64,000 nucleotides of DNA from assembly GCA_037043235.1 (NCBI GenBank), contig JAWRVZ010000014.1, positions 4,526,001-4,590,000 on the forward strand, given 5' to 3'. The DNA comes from Rhodeus uyekii. Taxonomy: Eukaryota; Chordata; Actinopteri; Cypriniformes; Acheilognathidae. The position numbers and the translations under genes are program-made. Below the pieces are notes generated by a model. It was not told the origin of the DNA. It saw only the letters and a program-made list of their open reading frames with translations, and ran no database searches. The stretch's first letter is position 1. Each line of letters begins with the position of its first letter. This document shows positions 25,022-40,000 of the stretch, one piece after another.

Positions 25022-28000
25022 GTGAGTTATAATGAATAGGTTGATACTATATCATAACACAATGACTATTCATGTGTATAGTGCGTGTTTTCTACAAAGG
25101 AAACGCTAGAATAGTCAGAATATTATATACCATGTTTATTTGGCTAAGGACGCTCACAATTCAGAGCAGCTCAGCGCATGAAAGATTTTAGAAACACTGT
25201 TTTACTGTCGTAGGTAGTTCTGCAGGCATGGTCATTACAAGGTAGGGAAGACCGGAGAATGTTGTAACACATTAAGTGCCCTTTTTTGCGCTCTAATACA
25301 TTGAGATGAAATCCCCACATTTGTCAAATTGAAGTAGGTTATACATTTACAACTCTGTAAATCAAGGTCAAGTACAAAGAGTCAAGAGTGTTGTTACCAC
25401 TACCTGGGTGGGTTGTTATACCAACTGAAAAAAGAGGAATTTAAAATTGTTTACGATTTTATGGAAATAAAATACATTTCTTTAAAAATATAACTCTAAC
25501 CCAAACCAACCTGTTTCCTTTATTGCATTGTATTATTCAAAACTGTAAACATATGTGTATAAGGAACATTTAAAGTAAAAACTAATACAATTAAAAGTTT
25601 ACAGGCTTTCTTGTAGCTCTAACAAGATCATGGGTTCGATTCCCAAGGAAAAAAAAAGAACTGATTAAAATGTCAATGTGTCTCTGCAACGCAATGTAAG
25701 TTGCTTTGGATTAAAGTATCAGACAAATGCATAAATGCAAATGTAAAAGTAGTGCTACCTTCCTTGCCCAAAGCTTGTTTGGAAGTTAGAAGATCCTGGT
25801 GGTTTGGATGGTAAACTGTCCAAAAGTTTTAAAATTACCTCAGGAGGGTGATGCACATGTATGACTCTGATGTCATCTAAATTTATATTATTGATAATTA
25901 GTTACCCTGATGGTTTTACAACTCACCCTGCATTACAACACGCAGTAATGGCAGTTCATTATCAAACCTGTGTCGCCTATCCCCCCGATTGTTCCTGTGA
26001 CTCCTCCCTTCTGTTTACACTCACAATTCACAGTGGTCTTTCACACATCAAATTCAGCAAATGGAAGTATTTTGAATACGAACATTAAAAGAGTAAGTGA
26101 CTCTTATTTTATGTCTGTGCGCTTAGAAAGAGGGAGCATATTTGTGTGGGAAGTGCAGAAGATAGAACACTCAAACCATCTGAGTTGGCTTGCATGGCAT
26201 TTAAAACTTTTTTCCCGGTTATGAGTCATCTTATTTCTCCCTAGCTGGGCTGGAAAGCAGTTATTTAACAGGTCACTGTTTTCTTTTTAAACCATCACAG
26301 ATTAAACAATAGCTCTAGATATAGTACTGCAGTGTGAACTTATAAAAATGGAAATTGAGGGTTTGCAGTACACTCAAACACAAATTCCTCCTCATGATTA
26401 ACACTGATGATAATATCCAATTAGCATGCATACAGATATTGCCCTGCATGACCTCGCAATAAATGCATCTGTTGTATTGCCATATGAGAATAGTCTGCTC
26501 TTTCCTGCCACATACTTTAAGCACAAGAATCTAACTGCTCTGTATTTCATATGCTTCCCTTTACCTAAAAAAATTTATATTTTGCCTAACCCAGTCATTG
26601 TAGAACACTTCAAAGTCCTTAAAAATCAATTTAAAAGAAGTTCTCTGAATAAGCTTATCACCCAATCTCTCGTCTTCTATTCTCCTCATGCTCGTATCCG
26701 AATTTTGAATGCCTCTTTGACCCCCTTGTAAAACCAGTCACTATTTAAGCGCAGGTCTGTAATAAGCCCTCTTAAAACCACCTTTTTGCACTGATGCTTG
26801 ACAGTCTGCTCTTACCAGTCATGCTCAACTGTCATCTCACACCAAGAACATTTTCAGAATGGGTATCAGATCGCTCTAAGATAGCAATGTTCTGCAAGCC
26901 CTACTCTAATCAGTCCGGAGTGGTATTTAAGTGTATCATGAGGGCTTTTTAACCTCTCTTTCTCAGTTATCATTTTGGTTTTCATATGCCTGTCATTGGT
27001 CAAAATGTGAGTAGATACATTGTGCATGATCCATTTAGATGGAGGACATTCTAAAATGCTCATGATTCATATGACTTTGACTTTGGAATGTATATCGGTG
27101 TTCATAGTTTCCTGCAACAGGGCTGAACAAAATGCATAATTTAATAATTTTATGAAATGTATTTCTTCACAGTGTTAGCACAAGAATTTACCAAGCAAGC
27201 AATCAAAGTTTATCTTAAAAAAGTGTTATTTTAGTATGTTTTTAAACATACTATTAGTCCATTAACACGTTCCCCGCAAGAGTTTGAATAAAAGAAAAAA
27301 AGACGCCAGCCAATTCCAGCATTCTTGATCTTTTTCATAAAACTTTCATAACCCCCAGATTATTTTGTAGTATGAATATCTGAACATGCAATATATCTAA
27401 GGAAAGATCAGAGCCTCTGATTTAAAAAGAAAAAAAGAAAACCTATTTTAGCAACACTTGAATCTAGATAAGCTTCATTAAAAAAGCTACATTTTGAACA
27501 GAAAGCTAAGACAATTGTGTTTTTGTCAAATACTATATCTGAATAGGATTCAGAACGATGATTAAAACATAGATGAAGTAGCTTGAGCCCGTCAACACCC
27601 CCAAAGCTTGCACAGTCCTAGACCTCGTCCTCGATCGACATTTCATTCTGTAACGTTTGACAGTTTTGATTTAATGATGATCGACTGTTTGACTGTTTAA
27701 TGTCTGATGATCGCTTTATTTTACATGTGCATAAGCAATGCCTTTGTCACTTGTTTCTGATTATTTTTCACCTGTGTTTTGATTCAGAGATTCTCTACAC
27801 TTTTAGAAGATTTGTAATAGCGCCCCCTACCGTATTACAGTGAAAATATGAATTGCCCGAAATTTACATCAATGGTGGGGAAAGAGTTAAAGTATTTTTA
27901 ATGTTAAAGTTAACATTTGTCATTTAACATTTCTGTTGTTCAAACAGTAGAGAGTTGTACTAGAAATGCCACAGTTTTGGTTTAAATTCAAAGGGAATGT

Positions 28001-31000
28001 AAGAACTGATCAAATGTATACCAACATGCACTGTAAGTTGCTTTGGATAGAAGCGTTTGTTAAATAGCATTTAAATTTAAGTTTTGTAAAAAAAAAAGTT
28101 TTGATAGTTTTGTTTTATAGTCATTCTCTAGTCATGCTCTAGTCACTCTTTTAATATTTCTATTTAGTTTTAAATATTAGTACTTCTACTTAATAGTTTT
28201 TTCAGTTTGCTTCAGTTAGTTTTAATTCTTACATCCTTCCTTATATGCAATTCTATTTTCTGTTTGCTATCTCTACAGTTCAGGAATTGAATGGCATACA
28301 TGATTCAGTTCTGAATGACTCACCACCCTGTTACCTATTGAGCTGTATGTGTCTTTGCGTTTTCATTTAGTCATCTTTTTGTTTAATTTAATCTTGGTCT
28401 CGGTACTGTCAATTTTCTGTAATTTTCATTTTCTGTCATGTTTAGTCAACCTATTCTGTGTTTTGTTTAGTTGAGATTCAGTTGACTTGTTTAGTCTAGT
28501 TTTATTCAAAAAAATTATTTTAGTCATGCTGTATAATGATAATAATATAATGTAATATAACTGATAATCACAATGCTTATTTTAGGATTACACATTTTTG
28601 TAATTTGAGAAATTTATTTTTCAATATTGCACTTCCAACAAATTTTTTCTCCTCTTTTTATTTTTTGTCAAAGACATCAGAGATATTTTGGTATATATTT
28701 ATTTTGTAAATTACTATTACTATTTTTTCGCCAAATAATATTAGATGTTGATAAAGACACAGTTAGTGTAATGATGTAAATATTGTTTCATTGTCGTCTC
28801 ATCTTAATCGTGAAAAAGGTTATAAATGAACATTTTTATTCATAGTTTTCATTAACACATTTAGCAAAAGTTTGCTAGTTTTACCTCCATTCTGATCCAG
28901 ACAATTGACTTTCTTGAGGAGGTCAGACTTTTGTTTTTTAAAGGAACTTTAAAGGAAATGTAGGTTAAAGTATGCGCTTCTACATTCCTGTCTCCAGGGA
29001 GCTGTAGTTTAAAGTGTGTTACAGCGACTTTGAGGATACATCGGTGTATGTGTCAAGAAAGTGCTATGTAAACAGTAATTGTGTGCTGTAACAGGCCTGT
29101 TAATGGCCAGTGCCCTGTTTGTGTTGCTATCATTGCCGCATGGAGTCCTCTTATTGATTTTATAGAACCAAACCTCTAAGGTTTCTCTCTTTATACCTTC
29201 AACACATTGGCTATTCAAAGAGAGAGAAAGAAGCAGGATAAGGCTTTGTGCCGCCAGAAGCAGTATTTATGTCTGGCTGTGTGTGTCTGCCTATTTTCTT
29301 GTTCTCTTCATAATATTAGGTTAATAGAAAAGATCATTTTATTTTGTTTTGTATTGGTTTTAAAGACATCTGAGCGATTTCCGTTGCGATTCTGAGTTGC
29401 ATTGACACTCTGGACAGACTCTGTCCCTTTTGCTCAGATAATAGATTTAAAAAACATAGAGATTTGTTATAGTTGTTATAATTAAAGTATTGGAAATTGG
29501 TTTATTTTTGGGTACTGTGGCACACAGACCTGTTCGTGCCTCTCCATTGACTTTCTATTGTCGCTGGAATCAATTTGTAAATTGCACCTTGACATTTCCA
29601 GGGCCTGTCTGTGCAATGTGATCTTAGCCTTAACCCCAGTGCCTCCTTTTCCTACTCCTCCACATCATCTCAGACACACTAAATGCCTGGCTAAAGACCA
29701 CTAATGCATGCAGTGTTGTCCTTATCAGATCAATTTATCTCAAGCGTTCGACAAAGGGCCATTTTTCTCTCGTTGTGACATTCAAATTCCAAATGTCACC
29801 TTTCTCGTCTTCATCTCTCATCTCAAAGATAAAAAAGAGAGAGAACATGAGTTGCATGGATTTCTGATTTCTTGTCACAGTCTTATACACATCTCTTTTT
29901 TTCTTACCAACCATTATTATGTCCTTGAGCAAAGATTCAAAGGAATATGTTTAGATCATACCGCACAGTAATGACAGCTTTTGATAGGCTAAAACAAGCC
30001 GATCCCAACCATGCAGGAAGTATGGAAAAAAGACGCAGCATCTCGTTCACTTCTCAGTGGACAAGGGTTACAGTTTTAACCTGAGACATTCCCTTTTGAG
30101 GGAACTTGTGCTGTGTCGTATGACGACACTTTGTGTCAGGTGTGAGAGAGGGTGAGGACTCAAGGATGCGGGTTACTAGGAGTTTATTCAAAAGAAAAGA
30201 AAACTTCAAACACCCCGAGGGGGAAAAACATATCTAGACTCGACTAGACTTGGGCAGACTGGACAAGATGACTAGACAAGAAGCGCATTGCTGCATGTTC
30301 ACATTAAACAAAGACGACGCGCAGCTGGTGACAAACAAACTGCGCATGACAAGAAAACACAACATGAAAGCATGTGGCAGATGAAAACAAAACGCGTGCT
30401 CACAACACTGCACACGGACCCGAGAGAACGCGGCTCGAGCAGAGCTTGAACCACGTGCACGAGAACGAGAAAACCCTCGGCTCACACGCTCATGACAAGG
30501 ACGAACACATGGGTCATGAATGTCCGAACCCTGACACAAACCGAAACTAGACAAGACTGTCATGGGATCGGGCACTATAACCCGTACACAAGACATTATA
30601 CAGACAAGCGTGCGCGCGGCTTGAATCCTCAAAGTCGTGCGCACACACATCAAATACGAGACATTACGGTAGTGTCAGAGCTCTGCCACAAAACCAAGAG
30701 ATAGACCAGACAGAATGTGGCAGAACCCTGACACTTTGGGGAATGAAGTACCCACTAGGCCTTACTGAAAAATGCCAGTCTTGGTGTGAAACTGTCTTGG
30801 CACAGCTCAGGACGAGAGCATTTAAGATCCAGTCTATAAAACCTTACAAGGTATTGTTGCACTACTCCAGGTGGAATGAGCTTACTGGCAGAGGCGAGGG
30901 CAGACAGTGCACCTCAAGACTAGAAATTGCCTCTGAAGTCCAACTACTAATTCTTAGTTTGGAACACAGGCAGCCTTCTTGGGGGGTCCAAAGCATATTT

Positions 31001-34000
31001 GTCAGATTTTCTCGCCAAGCAGTCATATAAAGTAGGTGCAACTTATCTAGGTCCACTGACACAGGTGGAGGATGCAAGCCTGTAGGACTATAAACCAAGG
31101 CCAAAGGTCTGAAGAGTGTCAGGGATAACTCTTCTAAAGTCACGGTTAGATCCCTCTACCAGGACCCTAACCTGAGCTGCAGGCCTCAAGTAATCATATT
31201 ACCAGGTAATTCTCCCCCAAAGATCCACCAATTAGTGGTGCGTGGAAGTTGAACGGTTGGCACACAGACTTTAAGTGTGAGTGGAGAAAAACTGATTTGA
31301 AGATTCTCTTGCACTGAAGCCACTGGGAAGTTAATTGGGTCCATCTAACAGAAAGAGTGAATCTTCAAAGGTTCATATAAAGGTGCAATAAAGATTCATC
31401 TTGAAGATTTGAAGCTGGTCTCCCCAAGCCCCTCAAGGGTCATTCCCCCTCTCTCTAAAACTCATAGGACCAAAGCAATAGGAGAAAATACATACAGATA
31501 AAGCCTCAGCTAAAAGCAAATCTCAATGCCTCAGTCTGTACCATAGCATCCGGCCCCAATGGGCTTGGTACATAAGGGAGAACAAGAGCAGACAGAGGTT
31601 CATCTCTTGTGACACACACAGATCTGGGTAGAATCTCCGTTACACAGTCCTCAACCACTGCCTCGATTGGGCATCTGCTCCCTGGGACAGGAACCATGGT
31701 TTTCCTCCACATGCATCTCATGTACATAAGGCCAAAAGGTAATACATTAGAAACAGCCGCCATAAGCCCATACACTTTCAGAATGTGTTTGAATGTGATG
31801 GCTTGGCCTAGCTTGCAGAACCTTCAGAAATGTAGTTCTCTGCTGGGGAAATAGTGAGCTTTTCTTGGCATAGAGCCTCAAATCCAAATAGCTTAAATGA
31901 CAAATGATAAATTAAATCTTGATGCCAACTGCCCTCCCTTGTGACTGGGCCAGAATAAGAAGTTTGTCTATTTGATAGAAAACATGAATGCCCCAAAGTC
32001 TCACAAATAAATTGTATCTATGTACAGTGTAAAGATTTGGGAAGATAATGCTAGGCTAAATGGAAGAACCCAATATTGAAATGCTTCGCCCCAGTTAACG
32101 AATCTCAGGAAATTCCTGTATTGAAGAGGCATACATGGAAGTCAAAACTCGTTTTCGATACCCTGCAGTGGAGGACTGACAAGTGAGGATTTAGACTTAA
32201 TATTAGATTTGAATTATCAATATAATAATCAAACTATCAATCAATCAAATCGATCAATAATCATAACTTAACACTTAATATTCATCAATTGTATTAATTC
32301 GCCTGCTTTTAAGGCTGCCGTTCAGCCAAACAAACTTTGTTTATAATGTTTTCATGTGACCACTGTAAAGCTTCTTTGAAACAATCTGTATTGTAAAAAG
32401 CGCTATATAAGTAAAGGTGACTTGACTTGACTTGACTGACAAGGAGTAAACAAAAAGGGTTTTTAATGTAAGGACACATGCAATGCCTGGCCGCAAACTG
32501 ATGTGTCCCAAAGCACACTTGACAGCAGGGTTACAAACATCGATTTCCTGATGGCTGTGTGAATCCCAAAGGGGCACCCTCAGAGGCAGACCTGATATAG
32601 AGGCTATGGTGTGCTTTGTGGGAGGCACTCATTCAATTACTTCTCTAGTGCACCTCTTTACAGATGGCCATATGATATTTAATTTGACTACAGTAAGAAC
32701 ACAAGCTCCTATTAGCAAGGGATGGAGGTGGCATGTCCTGGACATCCCCGGCCTCGGTGCTAAGGAAATCAACCTCCTCCAAGCTAGACAGAATCAGGCT
32801 CTCACTTGGGGAAGAAGGAGACAAAGAGTGGGCTACCAGCTCCCTCACGAGAGTGGTGCAGCTAGTGGATAAGGACAAAGAAACGGTCAAACTCCTCAAT
32901 CAACTCCAAATGTTATCCCCACGATCTAAGACAACGCACCATCTAAGCAGACATGGGACTCAAACCATGGGAAGCGTGAGCCTGGCCGCTCTCATTGAGT
33001 ACAGCCAGGTGTGAGCAGAGAATCCTGAACAGCAGCTGCTCACAACCAATATAGGCAGCTTCCTTGAGGAATGCCCATTCATGCTCTGCTCCTAGCTTGA
33101 AGATGATTATTCATATTCTCTATGAACACACTTCAGGAGCTGACTGCATGTCTCGCACCCAAACAGTATTGCACAACGATTGCGTGTGCCACCTCCCGCA
33201 AACAAGAAGAGAACACCTTCAGCGGTGCTTATAATGACATTTAAAGTTCCTACAAGACTAACAGACTAACAGTTTGCCACAGAACGCTTGCTGAAGAGCA
33301 AAAATATGACGTTAATGTATTGCCGGCTTTCCTTTTATAGCTTCTCCGTTCCACTCCACGAGGTGACCCAGCCCCAAACAGGATTAGACTAGTTGCACAC
33401 TTGCTTCAGACAGTCCTGCTGAGGGTTTCCCCTAAGTGTTTTAATATGACGCAGTGACATTTCCCTTGAAACGGAATTAAATAATAGGAAGTATCATCAG
33501 CAAAACTTAAACTGACTCCTGAGTAAGTAGTGAAGGCAATCAAATATTAGTGTCCCTGTCCCTAAAGACAAAGAAATGTAATAATGATTGGCGAAACATT
33601 CATGCCATTAAGGGTTAAACAGCAAGCAATTGTATTATATGTAGTTTTAAAAAGTTATAGTTTATATTAACCCTGTCAGTATTGGCCAGTACTGGATATG
33701 AAAATTATTTGATTTGTAGCCTGAACCAGACTTCACAGCCATGATTATTTGAGGACAAATTGCAGTAGCTACACCATGCTATCTGGATTCATTCCCCCTT
33801 GACTGAGGATCAATGACCAATCAATACTACATCTTTGCTACCAAAAGCAGAAATTGACAAGCATCCTAATCTATGCATATTCCAGATTGCTTTTCTCATA
33901 AGTGCAACGTAAGCTGAGTATGCTTTTGTCTGAAAACATGAAAACCAACCACCTGAATGACATTTCAGCTAACATTACAGACTGTGCATTTGATGTTGCT

Positions 34001-37000
34001 GGTTTTACACTAATTTTAAGAATACGTTTTAATAAGTTTGTGTGTGTGTGTTCTTGTGAGTTGCAACTTGTGTTCTTTCTTTATAAGTTGTGTCATTTGT
34101 CTATAATTATTTATACATACTTTATTTACATCAGTGTTTGGTACATTTAATAATTTGCAGATATCTTCCCTTCCATTTTTTTTTTCATTCAGACCATGAA
34201 TAGAGAAGCCAAATTTATAATTCAACAGTAAACCTTACATGTCTTTAGTGTCTTTCTTTGGTAATCCTGAAGATCAGCTTCAATGTAATCGTTGTAGATT
34301 GGAAGAAATATTATTCATCTACAGTAATACCTTGAGAAACGAGCGTCTCTACATATGAGTATTCCAAGATACGAGCAAGTCTTCGGGCAGATTTTTGCTT
34401 TTAGATACGAATAAATATTTGAGATACAAGCACGCGTACTGATGCCGATGCTGGCGCACGTTCACTTCATGTTCGCTGACTTCTGTAGGCATCGCCTGCG
34501 AGTAGGTGATTTTTCTCTCTATTTTGTGCATTGTTCTTTATAATAGCGATGAGTTCTAAGAAAGCGAGTGGTAAGGATGGTAGTGAGAAGAAGAAAAGCA
34601 TGATGACCATTGAAATGAAGCAAGAAATTATCGATACAGTAAATATCAGCGTGGTTCCCGTATGAGTGATCTAGCACACAGGAGCATCAGGAGGAACTGT
34701 GGACTGAGGAGTTGATCGAGCTACAGATGATGGAACATACGCAGGTTTTGCAAGAGCTCAGCAGTAGCGAGGAGGAGGAGGGTGAACCGGAGGAAAACAT
34801 TTCTACAAGTGAAATTAAGGAAGTGATGGCTATATGTGGCTGAAGGTTTCTGATTTCATTGAAAAGAAACACCCTGATAAATCGTCTACTGGTCGTGCTT
34901 CGGCGCTTTTTGACGAAATGTGCCTTACTTATTTTGAATGGCAGACAGAAACAAATCTTAAAAGGTCTACGTCAAGGGGAAGTGAGGCTAGTCAGGTGGA
35001 AAAAGGGACAAAAAAACAAATCGAAAAAAGCAAAACAATAACATAAAATAGAAAAGTTTTTAAAAAAATACATAAGCTAAATTCAGTTCATTTAAGTTTA
35101 CGTAAGTTACGTAGTGTTCGTATAAGGTACGATACGGAATCAAGTGTCTGCGTACCAACCCCCTTCCCCCTCCTCCACACCTGTCTGTCTACTATCTGTA
35201 AAAACTTATAATTAAAAAACACATTTTATTTTATATCACACAAATAAACAAACATGTTTGTTTTTCCATTGTTACGGATCTGGAACGGATTAACGGATTT
35301 TTTCCATTTCTTATGGGAAAACGTGATTCTAGATACAAGCAATTCGAGTTACGAGCTCTGCCCTGGAACGGATTATGCTTGTATCTCAAGGTATTACTGT
35401 AAATGCATATTGTAAAGCTGAATTCACACTGAATCGGTTTAGATTTAATTTTTACGTTTAAATGTGTCACTTAATGGGATGCTATACTAGATCATCAGCT
35501 CACAGATCTTAAAAAACCAAGATCCAGATCTTCTGAAAAGACACATCAAACACACATCTGAACTATAGAGGCAGCCCTGATACTCAAGGTTTTCTCTATC
35601 CGCCTTTTCTTTTCTTTTTTATACTTTCCTCCTTTCCATGTGGCCTACTTTAGGGACTCTATATTTTTTTACAGACAGACATAGGCGCTAGCTGCCACTT
35701 CTGATGTGTCTCTGTTGATGTCTCACTCTCCATGCTGAGGCGGAGGGAGAGAGACAACAAACATTCAGCAGTTGATTTGGTTTGAAATGAAGCTTGCGGA
35801 TCTTGTCAACACTAGTTATAAAGATTCAGTTGCAACAAGACAACCCACTCTGCTTTTTCTAATAAGACCATCAATAATGCTCCATCTGGAAAGTGCCTTG
35901 CCGTTTGCAGTTTTACCCTTGTCAGTTCTACTATATACTTCTAATGGATGATAATTTGAATTTGTCATACTGTCCTAATTTCAAGCTGTTGGTACAGTTT
36001 TCAATGAATTGTCAAATGACTTCATTATGAAATTCACTACAAATACCACATGTTTTTTTGATACGGGAGCCATCATTTGTGACATTAAGAACCAGTGTTT
36101 TTTAATCATTTTCTTTTTTAAACTTATTTAAACAGGAACATAAATAGGTAATTGGTTTGGGTATTTATTTATTTATTTATTTACAGTGGATGGATTAGAT
36201 CATTATATCGTTATCGTAATCTCATGTGAGTGACAGATTTTCCCTCTAACTAGCAAACCAAACATGGCAAATAATAAAAATGAAACCAAAACACAAAATG
36301 CACAAACACAACATCAGCTCACAAACTATTATTTCAAGCTATTTTGATTACAGATTACTAAGGAACATGAATTAAAAACAGGATGTGCAATGATGAAGCT
36401 ATTATAATAAATACTATAATATTCCATATAAAAATAATTAAGAATAGTCAGTAGTCATGGTTACTTTAATGTATTTTTCAAGACTTGAGATGAGTGGCAA
36501 TTTATAAAACTGACAATAGACAAGGCACAAGACAGTGATGGTGTAGTGACAAGCAAAACCGTAGGGCAAGGCACACAATAGGAGAGCAGGCTGGTCAAGA
36601 CTAAAGACTGAAGAGACATTATGGCCGATGGAGGAGTTTAGGCAGGAGCTCAGAGAACCAGAGGCTTGATGTATGGTGAAACAACAATGTAGCACCAGAC
36701 TAGGCCACGAGAGTCAACAACCAGGGTGAAACAGGAACCAGGGCAGGAACCAACAAAAGACAGCACTCAAGACAAAAGATAACAAAGAAAAAAATAAAAC
36801 TATGACTTTGGAAAAAATAAAAGCAAATTAACTGCATGACTGGAATTATTGAAAAAACAACAAACAAAAGAAAGAAAATAAAAATTTATTAAAATAAATT
36901 TAATAAATCATAATTGTCTGTCTAAAAATTATTTCAAGCTAGAAACAAGGATCTCACACCAAACGAACCGGCAAAGATTTGAGTGAAAGAACCATAATAT

Positions 37001-40000
37001 TGTCACGATCGGGAAACGGAGGGAAGACTCAAGTGCAGGGATAATGAGGTTTTATTAACAAAAAGTAAATAAACAAACATACAAAAGAAACTCCCACGAG
37101 GGGAAAAACAGCACAAAAACAAGATTCAAACTAGAACATAAAACAAACCAGGGACACGGCAGGAAACATGGCAGGGACCACGGGAAACACAACCAGGAAT
37201 GACAACGACACGACACAGGACAGCAAACACACCAGGATTAAATGGGGACACATGAGGGAAGGTAACGAGCTGAGAACAGCTGACAACACTCAAGGGAAAC
37301 AAGGTAACAAGATGGGCGGGGTTTACAATCACAACAAAGGGAGAGCGTCAGAGCTCTGTCAAGCAACACACTAGAAACCAAAACTTAAGTGACAGAACCC
37401 TGACAAATATTAAGGGAGCAGAGCACAGGAGGAAAAAGTGAACACATTCAAGCAAACTAGGACTAGACAATGGTGTGCGGTAACTGGAAATGAGGAGGAG
37501 GGACAAGAGGACAACATGGCAAACATGAACAAAGACACAACCATGTGCTCAAGCACAAAACAAACAAGCAAACATTAAACAAAGACAAAACAGACAACAC
37601 TGTCAGTGCAGGATCCTGACAGTATTTGTCTAATATGGAGGCTTGTTTCCACCATAGAATACAAAGGTAAAAAAAGAAGAAAAATAACGTAAGTGCAAAA
37701 TCACAATTCTGTCTTCATATCTCACAATTAAGACTGTGTAACTCACAATTGCTCCATTATACTACTTCTTTCTGAGAAAAAAGTAAGAATTGTGAGCTAA
37801 AAAGTTAACTTTTAGTTGTTACCAATTACTTTTTTTATTCTTTATTATATGGCAAAAACAAGCTTCCATAGTCTGAGACAATAAAAAAAAAAGCTACCAA
37901 TGGTGTCAGAAAAATAAACCAATTCAAAGGGAAAATGTTTTGGTTACAAATCTAACCTTGGTTCCGTAAGCTGCCGCTTCCAGCTTCTGTTACGCATTTA
38001 TAGCATCTTGAGTCATGAGACAGGGATTGTCCGCGACAGGGATTGACATGGTTCATTTGAATTCATTATGTTTCAAAAAACATTTACACAAAGGGTTTCC
38101 ATTGCATTTTTTTAACGCAATGCGAGTTCCCTTGAAAGGGAACAAGTTTATTTGTCTTACCTCATTTACTTGTTTTAGGCACAAGATTCAGGAGCTGTAT
38201 CTTCATTATTTTACATTAGATTTTTTATTTATTTATTAATAATTTTTTCATCCCATGGCCCACTTGGATGCTATAGCCCCCTGGTTGAGAACCACTAATC
38301 TACAATTTAATAACATATTACCAATTTAAGCTGTTCACTTTTGGCCTGAAAAGAGGTTATGTATTGTGACACATTTTTGTTCATAAAATGTTGGAAAATA
38401 CATATGTAAACTTTTCTTTTTGATCTCTTCATACACACATATGCACATGCCTACAAGCAATGCAAAATCACCACAGAGTGAAAACAATTTTAAAGCCATG
38501 CTTTATAATTGTAGTGTGCTTTATTTTGGAATAGATTCTCACCCTCAGTATTTGTTGTGGAGTTGGCTCATGAATGCACAATGTGCTAGTTTGTAGTCAC
38601 TGCTCAGAGAGATGAATATGTCCCCCTAAGAGACAAATGTAGAGCCATTTTCAGCCAGGCTAAATCAGACTCTTTATCACTGTCAAATCTGGGAAGAGCA
38701 GGTTTAGGCTTTCTATGTTGAACTAGTAATCAACATGTCCATCACTGCGGCTCTGATGTTGGTTGTGCTACATGAATACCGGGTACTTAATATGCCTGTG
38801 AGTTAATGGCAGTTGGCTATAGGATCATATGGCTGCCATCTATCTATCTGTCTATCTAGACATTTAAGTACACATAAGAATTAGAAAACCTTTATAAAAA
38901 GCAAAGCAATTTCTAAAAAATGGAACTTTTGCAAGTATACTTTAGGTGCACTTTAAATATATTGCATTTAAAGACTGATATTGTGCAGTGATCATACCAT
39001 CCTTACTATGAGTGATATTAAAAAAAAAAAATTGTAGGCTTAATATAAGAAATTCACATTGTGAAATAAATAAGTACTCCAAAATAAACTTTAATTATAA
39101 TATTTATATCAGTAAGCCTCAAGCAATATATCAGTAAATATCAATTCAATTCAAATATCAACTCATTTGTATTGTACTCATTTTGAAATACATATTTTAA
39201 ATAGTTTTTTTCACTAAGGTAAACTTTCAAACATAATATGAAATCACGTTTTCATTCATATCAAACACACATTTTCATTTCTGTAGATTTTTTTGGGGAG
39301 AAATTAATTAATTTAATTCTACCACATTCACCTAAAAGATTATTAGGAACACCATACTGATACTGTTTTTGACCCCCTTTCGACTTCAGAACTGTCTTTG
39401 AATTAATGCCGTGGCACTGATTCAACAAGGAGCAGAAAGCATTCTTTAGAAATATTGGCCCGTATTGATTGGATAGCATCTTGCAGTTGATGGAGATTTG
39501 TGGGATGCACATCCAGGGAACAAAGCTCCTGTTCCACCACATCCCAAAGATGCTCTATTGGGTTGAGATCTGGTGACTGTGGGGGCCATTTTAGTACAGT
39601 GAACTCATTGTCATGTTCAAGAAACTAGTTTGAAATGATTTGGGCTTTGTGACATGGTGTATTATCCTACTGGAAGTAGCCATCAGAGGATGGGTACATT
39701 GTGGTCATAAAGGGATGGATATGGTCAGAAACAATGTTCAGGTAGGCCGTGGCATTTAAACAATGCCCAATTTGCACTAAGGGGCCTAAAGCGTGCCAAA
39801 AAATCATCCCCACACCATTACACCACCACCATCAGCCTGCACAGTGGTAACAAGGCATGATGGATCCATGTTCTCATTCTGTTTACGGCAAATTCAGTCT
39901 CTACCATCTGAATGTCTCAACCGAAATTGTCACTCATCAGCCAAATTGAAGCCTCTTTTTCCTATTTGTTGTGGAGATGAGTACCCGGTGGGGTCTTCTG

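Larger units (their letters stand above)
30035..33480 (-). mobile_element. DIRS-like retroelement remnant, minus strand, with nested insertions
   Basis: The edges carry the DIRS-like terminal motif (CATTCCCTTTTGAGGGAAC at about 30085, and TTTCCCTTGAAACGGAA near 33460 in inverse sense). Minus-strand coding traces run in DIRS order from high to low coordinate: ORF1-like material (about 33000-32650), reverse transcriptase (about 32000-31500) and a recombinase-like part (about 31143-30862). Two younger elements interrupt it: a solo LTR (30134-30733) and a LINE 3' end (32184-32433). All frames are broken. Confidence 0.7.

Noticed and set aside
30234..30653. 139-codon minus-strand frame
   Set aside because: Lies entirely inside a solo LTR with a target duplication, so it is not a host gene.
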